A stretch of 55,406 nt of DNA from an uncultured Kiritimatiellota bacterium. GTDB taxonomy: Bacteria > Verrucomicrobiota > Kiritimatiellia > RFP12 > UBA1067. The position numbers and the translations under genes were made by a program. Below the pieces are notes generated by a model, which was not told the origin of the DNA, made no database searches, and was given only the letters and a program-made list of their open reading frames with translations. Below are positions 31,867-39,872 of the stretch, one piece after another. The stretch's first letter is position 1. Every line of letters begins with the position of its first letter. The DNA is taken from the NCBI GenBank assembly GCA_934675625.1, contig CAKURH010000008.1, forward strand, positions 1 to 55,406. The letters run 5' to 3'.

Positions 31867-32774
31867 GGCAGTACGAGGGTCGCGGTGACCGGGAAGTGGT
31901 CGCTCGGATACAGCTGGGTGCCGGGGCGGAAATCGTCATGCGTCGTAAAGTCGAGGACGCGCGTGCCGTCCGAGACGTAGATGTAGTCGATGCAGTAGTC
32001 GTCGAACTTCTGGCCGTCCACGCGGACCGGGCCGTCCTTGTACTTGCCAAAGCCCTGATACGTGTTGTGCGGGCCGGACGTCTTCTCGGCGATGTCCCGC
32101 GCGTCCTTCAGCACCCGCCGCACCGCAACCGCCGGCTTGTCGCCGTAGCGGCAGTTGTGGTCGCCCGTGAAGACGATCGGCGCGCCCTTCCCGAACTCCC
32201 GCATGCGCGAAATGACGAGCAGCATGCCCTTTTCGCGCGCCAGTTCGGAGACGTGATCCGTGTGGGTGTTGGCGAAGCAGAAGCGACGCCCCGTCGCCTT
32301 CTCGCGGAGAATCAGGTACGAGCAGACGCGGGGACAGGCCGCGCCCCAGCCCTTTCGTCCGGGCACGTCAGGCGTCTCCGACAGCCAGAACGTGCCGGAC
32401 TTCTCCGCCTCGAACCGACTCTTGCGGTAGAAGACCGGCGATGCCTCGTCCGACTTCCGATCCGCGCCGCAATGGTCGCCGACGAAGGCGTAATCGGGCA
32501 GATGCTCGCGCAGGTACGCCGCCTGGTCGGGACAGACCTCCTGAAGTCCAAATGCATCCAGATCCAACTTCTTCACGAGCGCCACGAGATCCGCCTTGCG
32601 CAAGTCCCAGCAGTTCGCGCCGTCCGCCTTCTTGGCCCAGTCGCCGGACAGGCGGATGTTGTAGGAGCCGACGCGGATTGTCTCGGCGGACGGAGCGCCG
32701 AACACCGTCGCCATGAGATGAATGATTGTTAAAGTCATGGACATGATGTTGGTATTGCTGTCGCTTTCCGACAT
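31845..32774 (-). CDS. Endonuclease/exonuclease/phosphatase (EEP)-family protein, copy 2
   Basis: A 309-residue paralogue of the protein at 24804-25799. It shares VGSYNIRLSG, DAFGLQEVCPDQAAYLRE, KSGTFWLSETP, CFANTHTDHVSELAREKGM, FTGDHN and YPSDHFPVTATLV, so the catalytic residues are intact. It has a signal-like N-terminus (LTIIHLMATVFGAPSA) instead of a lipobox. ATG 32774 is preceded by GGAGG at 7-nt spacing, but this Shine-Dalgarno sequence and the first codons come from dispersed repeat D. Met 32744 is an alternative start. The C-terminus VGQSPD and stop come from a REP copy, whereas the paralogue ends after VFLP. Confidence 0.82.
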   Translation of the reverse strand: MSESDSNTNIMSMTLTIIHLMATVFGAPSAETIRVGSYNIRLSGDWAKKADGANCWDLRKADLVALVKKLDLDAFGLQEVCPDQAAYLREHLPDYAFVGDHCGADRKSDEASPVFYRKSRFEAEKSGTFWLSETPDVPGRKGWGAACPRVCSYLILREKATGRRFCFANTHTDHVSELAREKGMLLVISRMREFGKGAPIVFTGDHNCRYGDKPAVAVRRVLKDARDIAEKTSGPHNTYQGFGKYKDGPVRVDGQKFDDYCIDYIYVSDGTRVLDFTTHDDFRPGTQLYPSDHFPVTATLVLPVGQSPD

Positions 32775-32830
32775 CTCAAAACCTCCGTGTCTTCGTTCCT
32801 CGGAAACCTCCGTGTTAAACGCCGTAGGCT
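32750..32830. repeat. Dispersed repeat D (same core as blocks A and B)
   Basis: GCTGTCGCTTTCCGACA followed by the core CTCCGTG-N-CTTCGTTCCTCGG and GTTAAACGCCGTAGGC (32782-32829). The order of words is the same as in blocks A (11361-11625) and B (10110-10480), minus the iterons. It supplies the ribosome-binding site of the EEP copy 2 gene. Confidence 0.8.
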
Positions 32831-32845
32831 GAAACTGTCAAGCTA

Positions 32846-33096
32846 TTATCGTTCCGCTGGCTTAAGCTTGAGGCCTGTGGGCGTCTCTTCGACGGGATAG
32901 AGCCGCATCCGCTCGTTGGGCGACGTGTTCGGCTGGTGGAGGGTGAGCGTCAGTTCACCGTCGAACGTGCGGAAGAGCATGCCATGTCCGCCATCGCGCG
33001 TGTAGAGCGGCGCAAGGTGCTTCCAGGGCCCGCGAATCGTGCCGCTTTCGGAGGCGCATTGCAGGACGCTTGCGAAATACCCACACGCCGCGCGGC
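32846..33096 (-). pseudogene. C-terminal relic of a GH43-type glycosidase
   Basis: In a frame different from the GH29 fusion gene it overlaps, the sequence encodes SESGTIRGPWKHL, RDGGHGMLFRTFDGEL and LTLHQPNTSPNERM, the last blocks of GH43-type five-bladed propeller enzymes, ending in TAA at 32846. No catalytic part is present. The preceding sequence switches frame at least once (FTGGKIQPRGVWVF reads in a third frame), so a former gene or C-terminal module has decayed by frameshift. The last about 75 residues of the fusion protein are the out-of-frame reading of this relic. Confidence 0.6.
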
Positions 33097-36000
33097 TGGA
33101 TCTTGCCGCCCGTGAAGCCGTTTCGGCTTCTCGCCTGTCGATTGGGTCATCCACTTCGCCGTGTCCGTCTCCTCTCCGCTGTCCGCCGTCTGGCGGAGGC
33201 GCGCGAGGAGTTCGGCGGGGACGAGATAGCGGCGGATCTTGACGGGCTGCAGGTCGCCGCCGTCGGCCGTGACGCGCAGCTCGACCTTCTGCGGGGCGAC
33301 AACCCTGTCGAGGATGCGGATGCGGCGGCGGCCGATGGCGCGTCCGCTGACGAGCCCCGCACCGTCGCCGAGCAGCGTCCAGTGGTCGACCTGTTCGCCC
33401 TTGGAGAGGTCTTCCGCCAGGACGACCGCGTTGAACGGCTGCGCGTCTTCGGTGACCTCATGGGCAAAGAAGGCCGCCTTCAGTGCGGCAAAGCCCCGGA
33501 GCGCGCGGACGTCCTCGTCGTCCAGCCGCCCGTCGCGGTTGGGCGCGATGCCGATGTTCATCGTCCCTCCGTTGCCGACGGTTCGGAGATAGATCTTCAG
33601 GAGGAACGTCGGGCTCTTCGTCGTGCCGCGCTCTCGTTCGTGGTAGAACCAGCCCCTGCGCAGCGGGAAGTCCGCTTCGCAGACGCGGAAGAACGCGCCG
33701 CTGGGCAGCCCGCTGTTGATCAGATAGGCGTAGTCGGGGTTTCCGCACGCGCCGTTCACGAAGCCGCCGACGGACACGACGGTCGCGCGCGAGTCATTGA
33801 TGAGCTCGCCGCGCTCGTTTCCCGGCCAGCGGAAGTCGGACCGGTCGTTCTCTCCGGCGAAGATGCAGACGTTCGGCTGAAGGGCGCGCACAAACGTGAA
33901 GACCTCGTCGAAGCGGTAGTAGTTCGCAGGGATGGTGCGCCGTTCCCGCGCGCCGCCGTACCAGCCGTCGCCGCCGTTGGCGCCGTCGAACCACATCTCG
34001 AACACCTCGCCGTAGTCGCCCGACAGCAGCTCCCTGATCTGGGCGTGGTAGAGCTCGACGTACTTCTCCGTGCCGTAATGCGCGGAATTGCGGTCCCAAG
34101 GCGAGACGTAGACGCCGAACTTGAGTCCGGCCTGACGGCAGGCGCGCTCCATTTCGCGCACGTAGTCGCCCTTGCCGCCGCGAAACGGCGTGCGCGTGAT
34201 GTTGTGCTCCGTCGTCTTCGTCGGCCAGAGGCAGAAGCCGTCGTGGTGCTTGGCGACGATGATGAGCCCGCCGAGGCCGCCGTCCCTGCACGCGCCGACG
34301 ATCTGGTCGGCGTCAAACGCCTTCGGATCGAGGGCCTTCGGGTCTTCGTCGCCGTAGCCCCACTCGCGGTCGGTGTAGGTGTTGAGTCCCCAGTGGACGA
34401 TGCCGTAGACGTCGGGGCCGTCGTTCAGGCGGTCCAGCAGGGCCTTGCGCGGCACGGGACGCGCGGCGGTGGCGCCGACACCGGGCAGCTTGACGTCGAG
34501 CCGTCCGAGCGTCGGCCGCTGTGCGGCCACGCGCCCGTCGACCGTGACGGTCAGGCCTTCGCCGCGCTGCCAGCGCACCGACACGGCGTGGCCCCGGTAG
34601 CGCACATCTTCCAGGACGAACCAGTCCCATGCCTGCGGACAGAGCGGATCGACCGCAAACCCGCGCGCACCGTCCGGCACAAGGCCGACGAGCCCGGAGA
34701 TCACGAGGTCGCAGAACGTCGAATGGTTGTAGTCCTTGCCGCGCTCCTTCGGGAAGCGGTCGCGCATCGCCGGCGTGTCGAGGATGATCTTGCGCGCGAT
34801 CCATTCCGACTTGTCGGGATGCAGGTTCTCGTCTATCCACGGCACGACGCGGAAATCGCCCTCCGTCCGCCAGTCCTGCGTCCGCTTTTGCTGCGCGGCG
34901 TACTGCCACAGGAGAAAGCCGAAGCGTTCACGTTCCGCCGCTGAACCTCCGCCGCGCGTATGCAGGTCGTTCGCAAACGCCGTCAGCGCGACAGACGTCG
35001 CATACGGCCAGCTCGGTCCGTTCCACTTGCACTCATGTCCCTTGTAGTCGAGGGCAAAGCCCTTGGCGCGGCGTTCCGGGAACGTCAGGCCGAAGCGCGC
35101 GGCGAATCCCTGCGGATCGGCGAGTTGCGCCCAGTCGGGCTTGCGTCCGTCCGTCGGCACGCCGAAATACCACGGCGCGTAGCCGTGCAGTTCGCGCACC
35201 GTGCCGCGCACGCCGTCCTTCGGGCGCGTGGTGAAGAAGCCGACGTCGGGATTCCAGCAGTTCGCCAGAAGCGACTGGCGGACGCCCTCCGCCTTGGCGT
35301 CAAAGCGTTCGGCGAGATCCGCGCGTCCGCTCCGGCGCGCCACGGCGGCGATGGTACGCGCCTCGCGCCACATCGCGGACAGGAACAGCGGCTTGTAGCC
35401 GTTGCCGCCGAGCGAGTACTCGGTTCCCTCGCGGTTGTCGATGGAGAGGAAACCGCCCTTTCCATCACCGCCCATCGGCCAGCCGCCGTCGCGCGTAAAG
35501 CCTTTCTCCCATCGCTCCCAGTACCGCACCGCGTCATCCAGAAGCTCCACCGGCAAGGTGTCGCGCCCCGTCACCTCGGCCAGCAGTTCCGTTCCCGTGA
35601 AGAGCCAGCTCGCGTAGTCCCAGCGGTGCGTCGCCGACGGGTCAGCGAGCCAGAAGCGCGCGTTGTCCGCAAGGATCTGCGCATCATGCAGCCACCGGCC
35701 CTCGCGCAGGTGATGCCCCGCCGGACAGACGATCGTGTTGTCCGCGCCGCTCCAGGACACTTTCGGCAGGAACTCCGTCACGCGCCAGTCGCCGTTACCG
35801 CCCTTGCGCAGATGCTTGCGGAACGTCCACCAGCGGAAGTAGTAGGTGCGCTCGATGTCCTTGTCGGGACAGGCGAAGCGCGGCACGTTCTGGAGCAGGA
35901 ACGCCTCCGCCGCCGCGTTCGGAATCGCGTTCGTATAGAGTTCCACATCATCCGCGTTGAAACGGCGCACATAATCCGACAGTCGGCTGACCGTCTCGTC

Positions 36001-36957
36001 CGGCGCCCGGGCGGGAGCTTCCAGATCCAGTCCCTCGTGCAAGGCGAGACCGACATATTCGGGCGCGCCGTTGCGGCCGTTGTACCAGAGCATCCAGCGG
36101 TTGTTCTTTTCGTCGCGGACGACGGACGGCTTGTAGCACGCGCTCGCGTTCCACGTGCCGAGGTCGGGCGCGACGATCGGGTTCTGCGGCAGGCGCTTCC
36201 AGCCCGTCAGGCCGTCCGCCGAAATCGCGCAGCCGATGCGCGCCGTGTCGATGTCGGAATAGCCGATGTAGAACATCGCCCAGCGGCCGTCCGGCAGCGG
36301 ATGCACCTCGCACGCGCCGACGCGGTCGCGATCCCACGACTCTTCGGGGCCTTTCGTGAAGAACGGGTTCTTCTCCCATTTCCTCCACGTCAGGCCGTCT
36401 TCGGATTCGGCGTAGCAGAGAACGTTCGGCTCGTGCTGTTCGCCGCCCGCATACCACATGCGCCACACGCCGCGCGCGGCATCCCAGCGCACATAGGGAT
36501 TCATCGTCGAGGGCGTCTCGTGCGGATGCTCCGGCACGAGAACCGGCTCGCGGCGCACGCGCGTAAAGTGGACGCCGTCCGTCGACGTCGCGTAGCCGAT
36601 GCGCGACCAGCCCTTCGACTGGCCCGTGTACCACATGTGCCAGATGCCGTCCTTGTAGACGGTGCAGCTGCGGTTGAGGTCGTCCTCCCAGCCGCTCGCC
36701 GGATTCGCCTTCAGGCAGATTTCCGGCTCCTGCGTCCACGAAAGGCCGTCCTCGCTCCGCACGAGCGCAATCGCCTTCTTCGGACGCCACGAGAAATACA
36801 TCGTGTAGGGCGCGGGGCCGTTCGTGACGACGTTCACGTCGAAGCACGTGCCGAGTCTCCTGTTGCCGAGGACGGGATTGCCCGCAAACGGTTCCCAGTT
36901 GCCGGCGACAGCCAGCCCTGCGGCGGCCAGCGCCGCCGCGCAGATCAGTCTCTTCAT
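32950..36957 (-). CDS. Three-module secreted glycosidase: beta-propeller + alpha/alpha-toroid + GH29 alpha-L-fucosidase
   Basis: A 1335-residue protein with a signal peptide (MKRLICAAALAAAGLAVAG). Residues about 20-320 form a GH43/GH32-like propeller with repeated W-x-MWY-x-G blocks (IWHMWYTGQSKG, VWRMWYAGGEQ, RWMLWYNGRNG). Residues about 332-840 resemble an (alpha/alpha) toroid glycosidase (MGGDGKGGFLSIDNREGTEY; HECKWNGPSWPYATS). Residues about 850-1265 are a GH29 fucosidase: GIVHWGLNTYTDREW, IIVAKHHDGFCLWPTKT, and EMWFDGANG with the likely nucleophile Asp near 985. The start overlaps the upstream gene as ATGA. The last about 75 residues are frameshifted sequence. It probably degrades a fucosylated, branched glycan outside the cytoplasm; the substrates of modules 1 and 2 are unknown. 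Confidence 0.82.
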   Translation of the reverse strand: MKRLICAAALAAAGLAVAGNWEPFAGNPVLGNRRLGTCFDVNVVTNGPAPYTMYFSWRPKKAIALVRSEDGLSWTQEPEICLKANPASGWEDDLNRSCTVYKDGIWHMWYTGQSKGWSRIGYATSTDGVHFTRVRREPVLVPEHPHETPSTMNPYVRWDAARGVWRMWYAGGEQHEPNVLCYAESEDGLTWRKWEKNPFFTKGPEESWDRDRVGACEVHPLPDGRWAMFYIGYSDIDTARIGCAISADGLTGWKRLPQNPIVAPDLGTWNASACYKPSVVRDEKNNRWMLWYNGRNGAPEYVGLALHEGLDLEAPARAPDETVSRLSDYVRRFNADDVELYTNAIPNAAAEAFLLQNVPRFACPDKDIERTYYFRWWTFRKHLRKGGNGDWRVTEFLPKVSWSGADNTIVCPAGHHLREGRWLHDAQILADNARFWLADPSATHRWDYASWLFTGTELLAEVTGRDTLPVELLDDAVRYWERWEKGFTRDGGWPMGGDGKGGFLSIDNREGTEYSLGGNGYKPLFLSAMWREARTIAAVARRSGRADLAERFDAKAEGVRQSLLANCWNPDVGFFTTRPKDGVRGTVRELHGYAPWYFGVPTDGRKPDWAQLADPQGFAARFGLTFPERRAKGFALDYKGHECKWNGPSWPYATSVALTAFANDLHTRGGGSAAERERFGFLLWQYAAQQKRTQDWRTEGDFRVVPWIDENLHPDKSEWIARKIILDTPAMRDRFPKERGKDYNHSTFCDLVISGLVGLVPDGARGFAVDPLCPQAWDWFVLEDVRYRGHAVSVRWQRGEGLTVTVDGRVAAQRPTLGRLDVKLPGVGATAARPVPRKALLDRLNDGPDVYGIVHWGLNTYTDREWGYGDEDPKALDPKAFDADQIVGACRDGGLGGLIIVAKHHDGFCLWPTKTTEHNITRTPFRGGKGDYVREMERACRQAGLKFGVYVSPWDRNSAHYGTEKYVELYHAQIRELLSGDYGEVFEMWFDGANGGDGWYGGARERRTIPANYYRFDEVFTFVRALQPNVCIFAGENDRSDFRWPGNERGELINDSRATVVSVGGFVNGACGNPDYAYLINSGLPSGAFFRVCEADFPLRRGWFYHERERGTTKSPTFLLKIYLRTVGNGGTMNIGIAPNRDGRLDDEDVRALRGFAALKAAFFAHEVTEDAQPFNAVVLAEDLSKGEQVDHWTLLGDGAGLVSGRAIGRRRIRILDRVVAPQKVELRVTADGGDLQPVKIRRYLVPAELLARLRQTADSGEETDTAKWMTQSTGEKPKRLHGRQDPAARRVGISQASCNAPPKAARFAGPGSTLRRSTRAMADMACSSARSTVN

Positions 36958-39860
36958 TTGGTCTCCTTGTCACATTTCTTGCCGAACGCGAACGCAAGCG
37001 GCGTGGTCTTCTTTCCGTTGAACGTCCCGACGAGCGCAAACTTCGTCGGCGCGTCCGCGCCGACCTGCTCGCAGCGCACCATGCCCGTAAACGTGAGCTT
37101 GCCGCGCGGCGGAATCACCAGCGGCTTCTCCAGGCCGTCACAGGCCAGCGGACCTTCCACGACGCGCACCGTGCCCGTCTGGACGACGTCGGAGAGATTC
37201 CAGCACTCGAACGAGAGGCGTCCGACGGCGTTCGTGAGCGTGAGCGGCACGTCACACCGGTCGCCGCGCGTCTGGTGCCAGAAGTCATCACGATTGGCAT
37301 CGACGCGCATCACGATGGAGAGATCCGCATCGTCCGCACGCCACGGGACATCTGAACGTCCAGGATCGACGGCCGGATACACCGTCTTGTCCTCCAGCGT
37401 CTCGTAGCGAAGTCCCGAAACGTACTGCGGATACCGCTGTGCCGTCAGGCGCAGACGGCCTTTCGTCGCCGCGAGGGAGGAGACGGAGCCGCACATGTCG
37501 ACGTTGCGGTAGGTTCCGTCTGCCGCCGGGATGGACGTCGTGCGCTCCTCCAATGTCGGTTCGCGGAACCCGTTCTGCCCATGGTATTCGCTGTCAACCT
37601 CGGTGCAGCTCCAGTAGGCGAGCGTGTACGTGCCGTCGGGCATTCGATAGAGGTAGGTCAGCACACCCGTCACCTCGCGCGGCACGTTGAAGCTGCCGAC
37701 ACACGTCCCCGTGCCGAGTTCCCGCGCCATCGTCGCGAACGCGGCATAGCCCGGCTTGACCAGGCCGTCCCGCCGCAGTCCGAACGACCAATCCTTCGCC
37801 CCATTGTACTCGTTGAACGGCGAAAGCGTCCACGAGAACGTGTGCTTGACGCCGAGCATCCGGTTCAGCAGCTGGTTCTTGACGAGATACTCGGCGACGG
37901 CCAGTTCCTGTCCCTCCGAATGCCGCGAAAACCGCGCCCAGCGTCCGACGCCCGGCTCCCGTCCGAATCCCTCGGTGTAGGCCCCCTGCTCGGTGATCCA
38001 CAGTTCGCGCTCCCACAACCCGTGGCGTCCGTCGCGCTGGCGCATGTAGGCCAGTGACGCGGGGAACTGCGCCGACGAGCCGTAGTAGTGGTAGTTGACG
38101 AAGTCCGTGTACCGCGCGACGCCGTTGTCCCAAAGCCCGTTCACGTAGAAGTCGCGGCGCATACCCGTGATGGCCGGATTCCCCAGCCGGACGGTTGAAT
38201 TGCCCAGCCGAAGGCCGTACAGCGCCGCCTTGAGTTCGGACGCCACGCCCCACGGCGGTGCGCCCCGCGCGTCGCACTCGTTCTGGAATTCGACGGCCGC
38301 GATGCCCGTGCCGATCTGCTCGCCCATCAGCCGCCAGCAGCGGCTCACTTCGGCGAGGTCGCGGCTGCCGGGCGCCGACAGCGGATGCCCCGTGATGACG
38401 GCGCACACGCGAATGCCGCGCTTCGTCAGAGTCTGCGCGATCTCCAGACGGCGGCTCTCTTCGCAGTTGAAGTCGATGGAACCATCCTTCTTCAGCATGT
38501 GATCCATCCACGCCCCGTGCCGCACCCAGGCGGCCCCCATCCACGTCAGCAAGTCCGTTGCGAACGCCACGGTGTCGCCGCCGTACCACGGACAGTCCAG
38601 CTCGGCATCGACCAGTGGCCCACCGCACGTCGCGAACCCCCTTTCAGGATCGACGACGCGCGTCGCCGGATCGTCCAGCACGGCAAAGGAAACCTTGTGG
38701 CCGTTGTCGAAGCGCAACCAGTAGTAGCCGCGCGGCAATGCGGCAAGCGTCAGGGCCTCCCCCTTCGGCCATGCGCCCTTCGAGAGCTCACGCCCGTACC
38801 AGTCGGTCAGCGCGTAGGCCGTGCCGTCCGCCACGGCCTGTTCGCACGCGCGGACGAATCGCGGCTTTGCGCCGACGAAGAACACGCCGCCGGGTCCTTC
38901 GGGGAGGATGCGCGCCGTCAGCTGTCCGCCCGTCACCCGCACGCCGCTCGGTGCGCGCACACGCCCCGCCACCGTCACGTTTCCAACGGCGTCCAGGGCG
39001 TCCGCAAAGACATTTTCGCGCCCCGTGAAGGTGAACGTCACGCCTTTCCCTTCGGCACGGAACGTGAAGTCGTTCGCGCGGCACGTGACGCCGCCCGCAA
39101 ACGTGAGGTGCGCGCGGGCGCGGATCAGCCCGTCGTTCGCGCCGCGTCCGGCGGACACGACCTTGCCCCACAGCACGACGGGACGCGTCGCCGTCGTCTC
39201 CAGCCACGCGACATCGGCCGGACGGTCGCCCTGCAGCAGGGCAATCTTTCCATGGACGTTCGCCGACTGGAGCGAGCCGTTGAAACAGTAGGGCGCGATC
39301 AGGATGCGCGCGTTCGTGCCCTTCGAATTGTCCACGACGATTCGCGTCGCCGCGCCGCCCATCGGATTGCACGGCGCCATGCCCCCGTGCCAGAGAGGCT
39401 GGCGGAAGGCGAGCTGACCCGCCTCGACCCGGAACGTCCCCGCAAACGCGCCGTTCGCGCCGCTCAGCGTGAAGGAGTCTTTCGCGCACACACGGAGCGT
39501 GCCCGTGCCGACGAGCGGATAGGCGAGTTCGGCCTCGCCCTCGGTCCGAACGGCGACATCGCCCGCGACGTCCACGGGATTGCCGCGATGAACCTGCCGC
39601 GCCGTACCGGAGAACTTCAGTCCGCCCAGCTTGAAGCTCACCAGGTCGTTGACGAACGTGCAGGGCTGCGTTCCGTCTGTCGTGAAGGACAGGCAGTCGC
39701 CGTCCTGCGGAAGCGTTCCGCCCCAGTTTGCCGCGTTCGCGTAGCGGCCATCGCCACCGCCGCCCGTCCAGACGAGCGTCCGCGCGACGACGGAATTCGT
39801 CCAAAGAGCCGAAAGCAGCCCCGCCACCATCAGCCGACCGAAAATCGAGATCCTTTCCAT
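36954..39860 (-). CDS. Secreted clan GH-A-like glycosidase with autotransporter-type beta-strand repeats
   Basis: A 968-residue protein with a signal peptide. Residues about 25-330 are glycine-rich strand repeats beginning TLVWTGGGGDGRYANAANWGG-like, as in autotransporter passenger repeats. Residues about 430-720 look like a TIM-barrel glycosidase: VEFQNECDARG near 523 carries the Asn-Glu acid/base pair and LWITEQGAYTEG near 620 the candidate nucleophile Glu. The C-terminus (about 860-968) is beta-rich. The family number within clan GH-A (GH5/39/53-like) is not resolved. ATG 39860 has a strong AAGGAGG. It lies between the phase-variable gene and the GH29 fusion in one operon. Confidence 0.75.
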   Translation of the reverse strand: MERISIFGRLMVAGLLSALWTNSVVARTLVWTGGGGDGRYANAANWGGTLPQDGDCLSFTTDGTQPCTFVNDLVSFKLGGLKFSGTARQVHRGNPVDVAGDVAVRTEGEAELAYPLVGTGTLRVCAKDSFTLSGANGAFAGTFRVEAGQLAFRQPLWHGGMAPCNPMGGAATRIVVDNSKGTNARILIAPYCFNGSLQSANVHGKIALLQGDRPADVAWLETTATRPVVLWGKVVSAGRGANDGLIRARAHLTFAGGVTCRANDFTFRAEGKGVTFTFTGRENVFADALDAVGNVTVAGRVRAPSGVRVTGGQLTARILPEGPGGVFFVGAKPRFVRACEQAVADGTAYALTDWYGRELSKGAWPKGEALTLAALPRGYYWLRFDNGHKVSFAVLDDPATRVVDPERGFATCGGPLVDAELDCPWYGGDTVAFATDLLTWMGAAWVRHGAWMDHMLKKDGSIDFNCEESRRLEIAQTLTKRGIRVCAVITGHPLSAPGSRDLAEVSRCWRLMGEQIGTGIAAVEFQNECDARGAPPWGVASELKAALYGLRLGNSTVRLGNPAITGMRRDFYVNGLWDNGVARYTDFVNYHYYGSSAQFPASLAYMRQRDGRHGLWERELWITEQGAYTEGFGREPGVGRWARFSRHSEGQELAVAEYLVKNQLLNRMLGVKHTFSWTLSPFNEYNGAKDWSFGLRRDGLVKPGYAAFATMARELGTGTCVGSFNVPREVTGVLTYLYRMPDGTYTLAYWSCTEVDSEYHGQNGFREPTLEERTTSIPAADGTYRNVDMCGSVSSLAATKGRLRLTAQRYPQYVSGLRYETLEDKTVYPAVDPGRSDVPWRADDADLSIVMRVDANRDDFWHQTRGDRCDVPLTLTNAVGRLSFECWNLSDVVQTGTVRVVEGPLACDGLEKPLVIPPRGKLTFTGMVRCEQVGADAPTKFALVGTFNGKKTTPLAFAFGKKCDKETK

Positions 39861-39872
39861 GATTAAACCTCC

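Noticed and set aside
32329..32345. A REP-like word (GCGGGGACAGGCCGCGC) within EEP copy 2
   Set aside because: It encodes the conserved ACPRVCS segment that the paralogue encodes with a different sequence (ACTRVCS), so the match is coincidental coding sequence.
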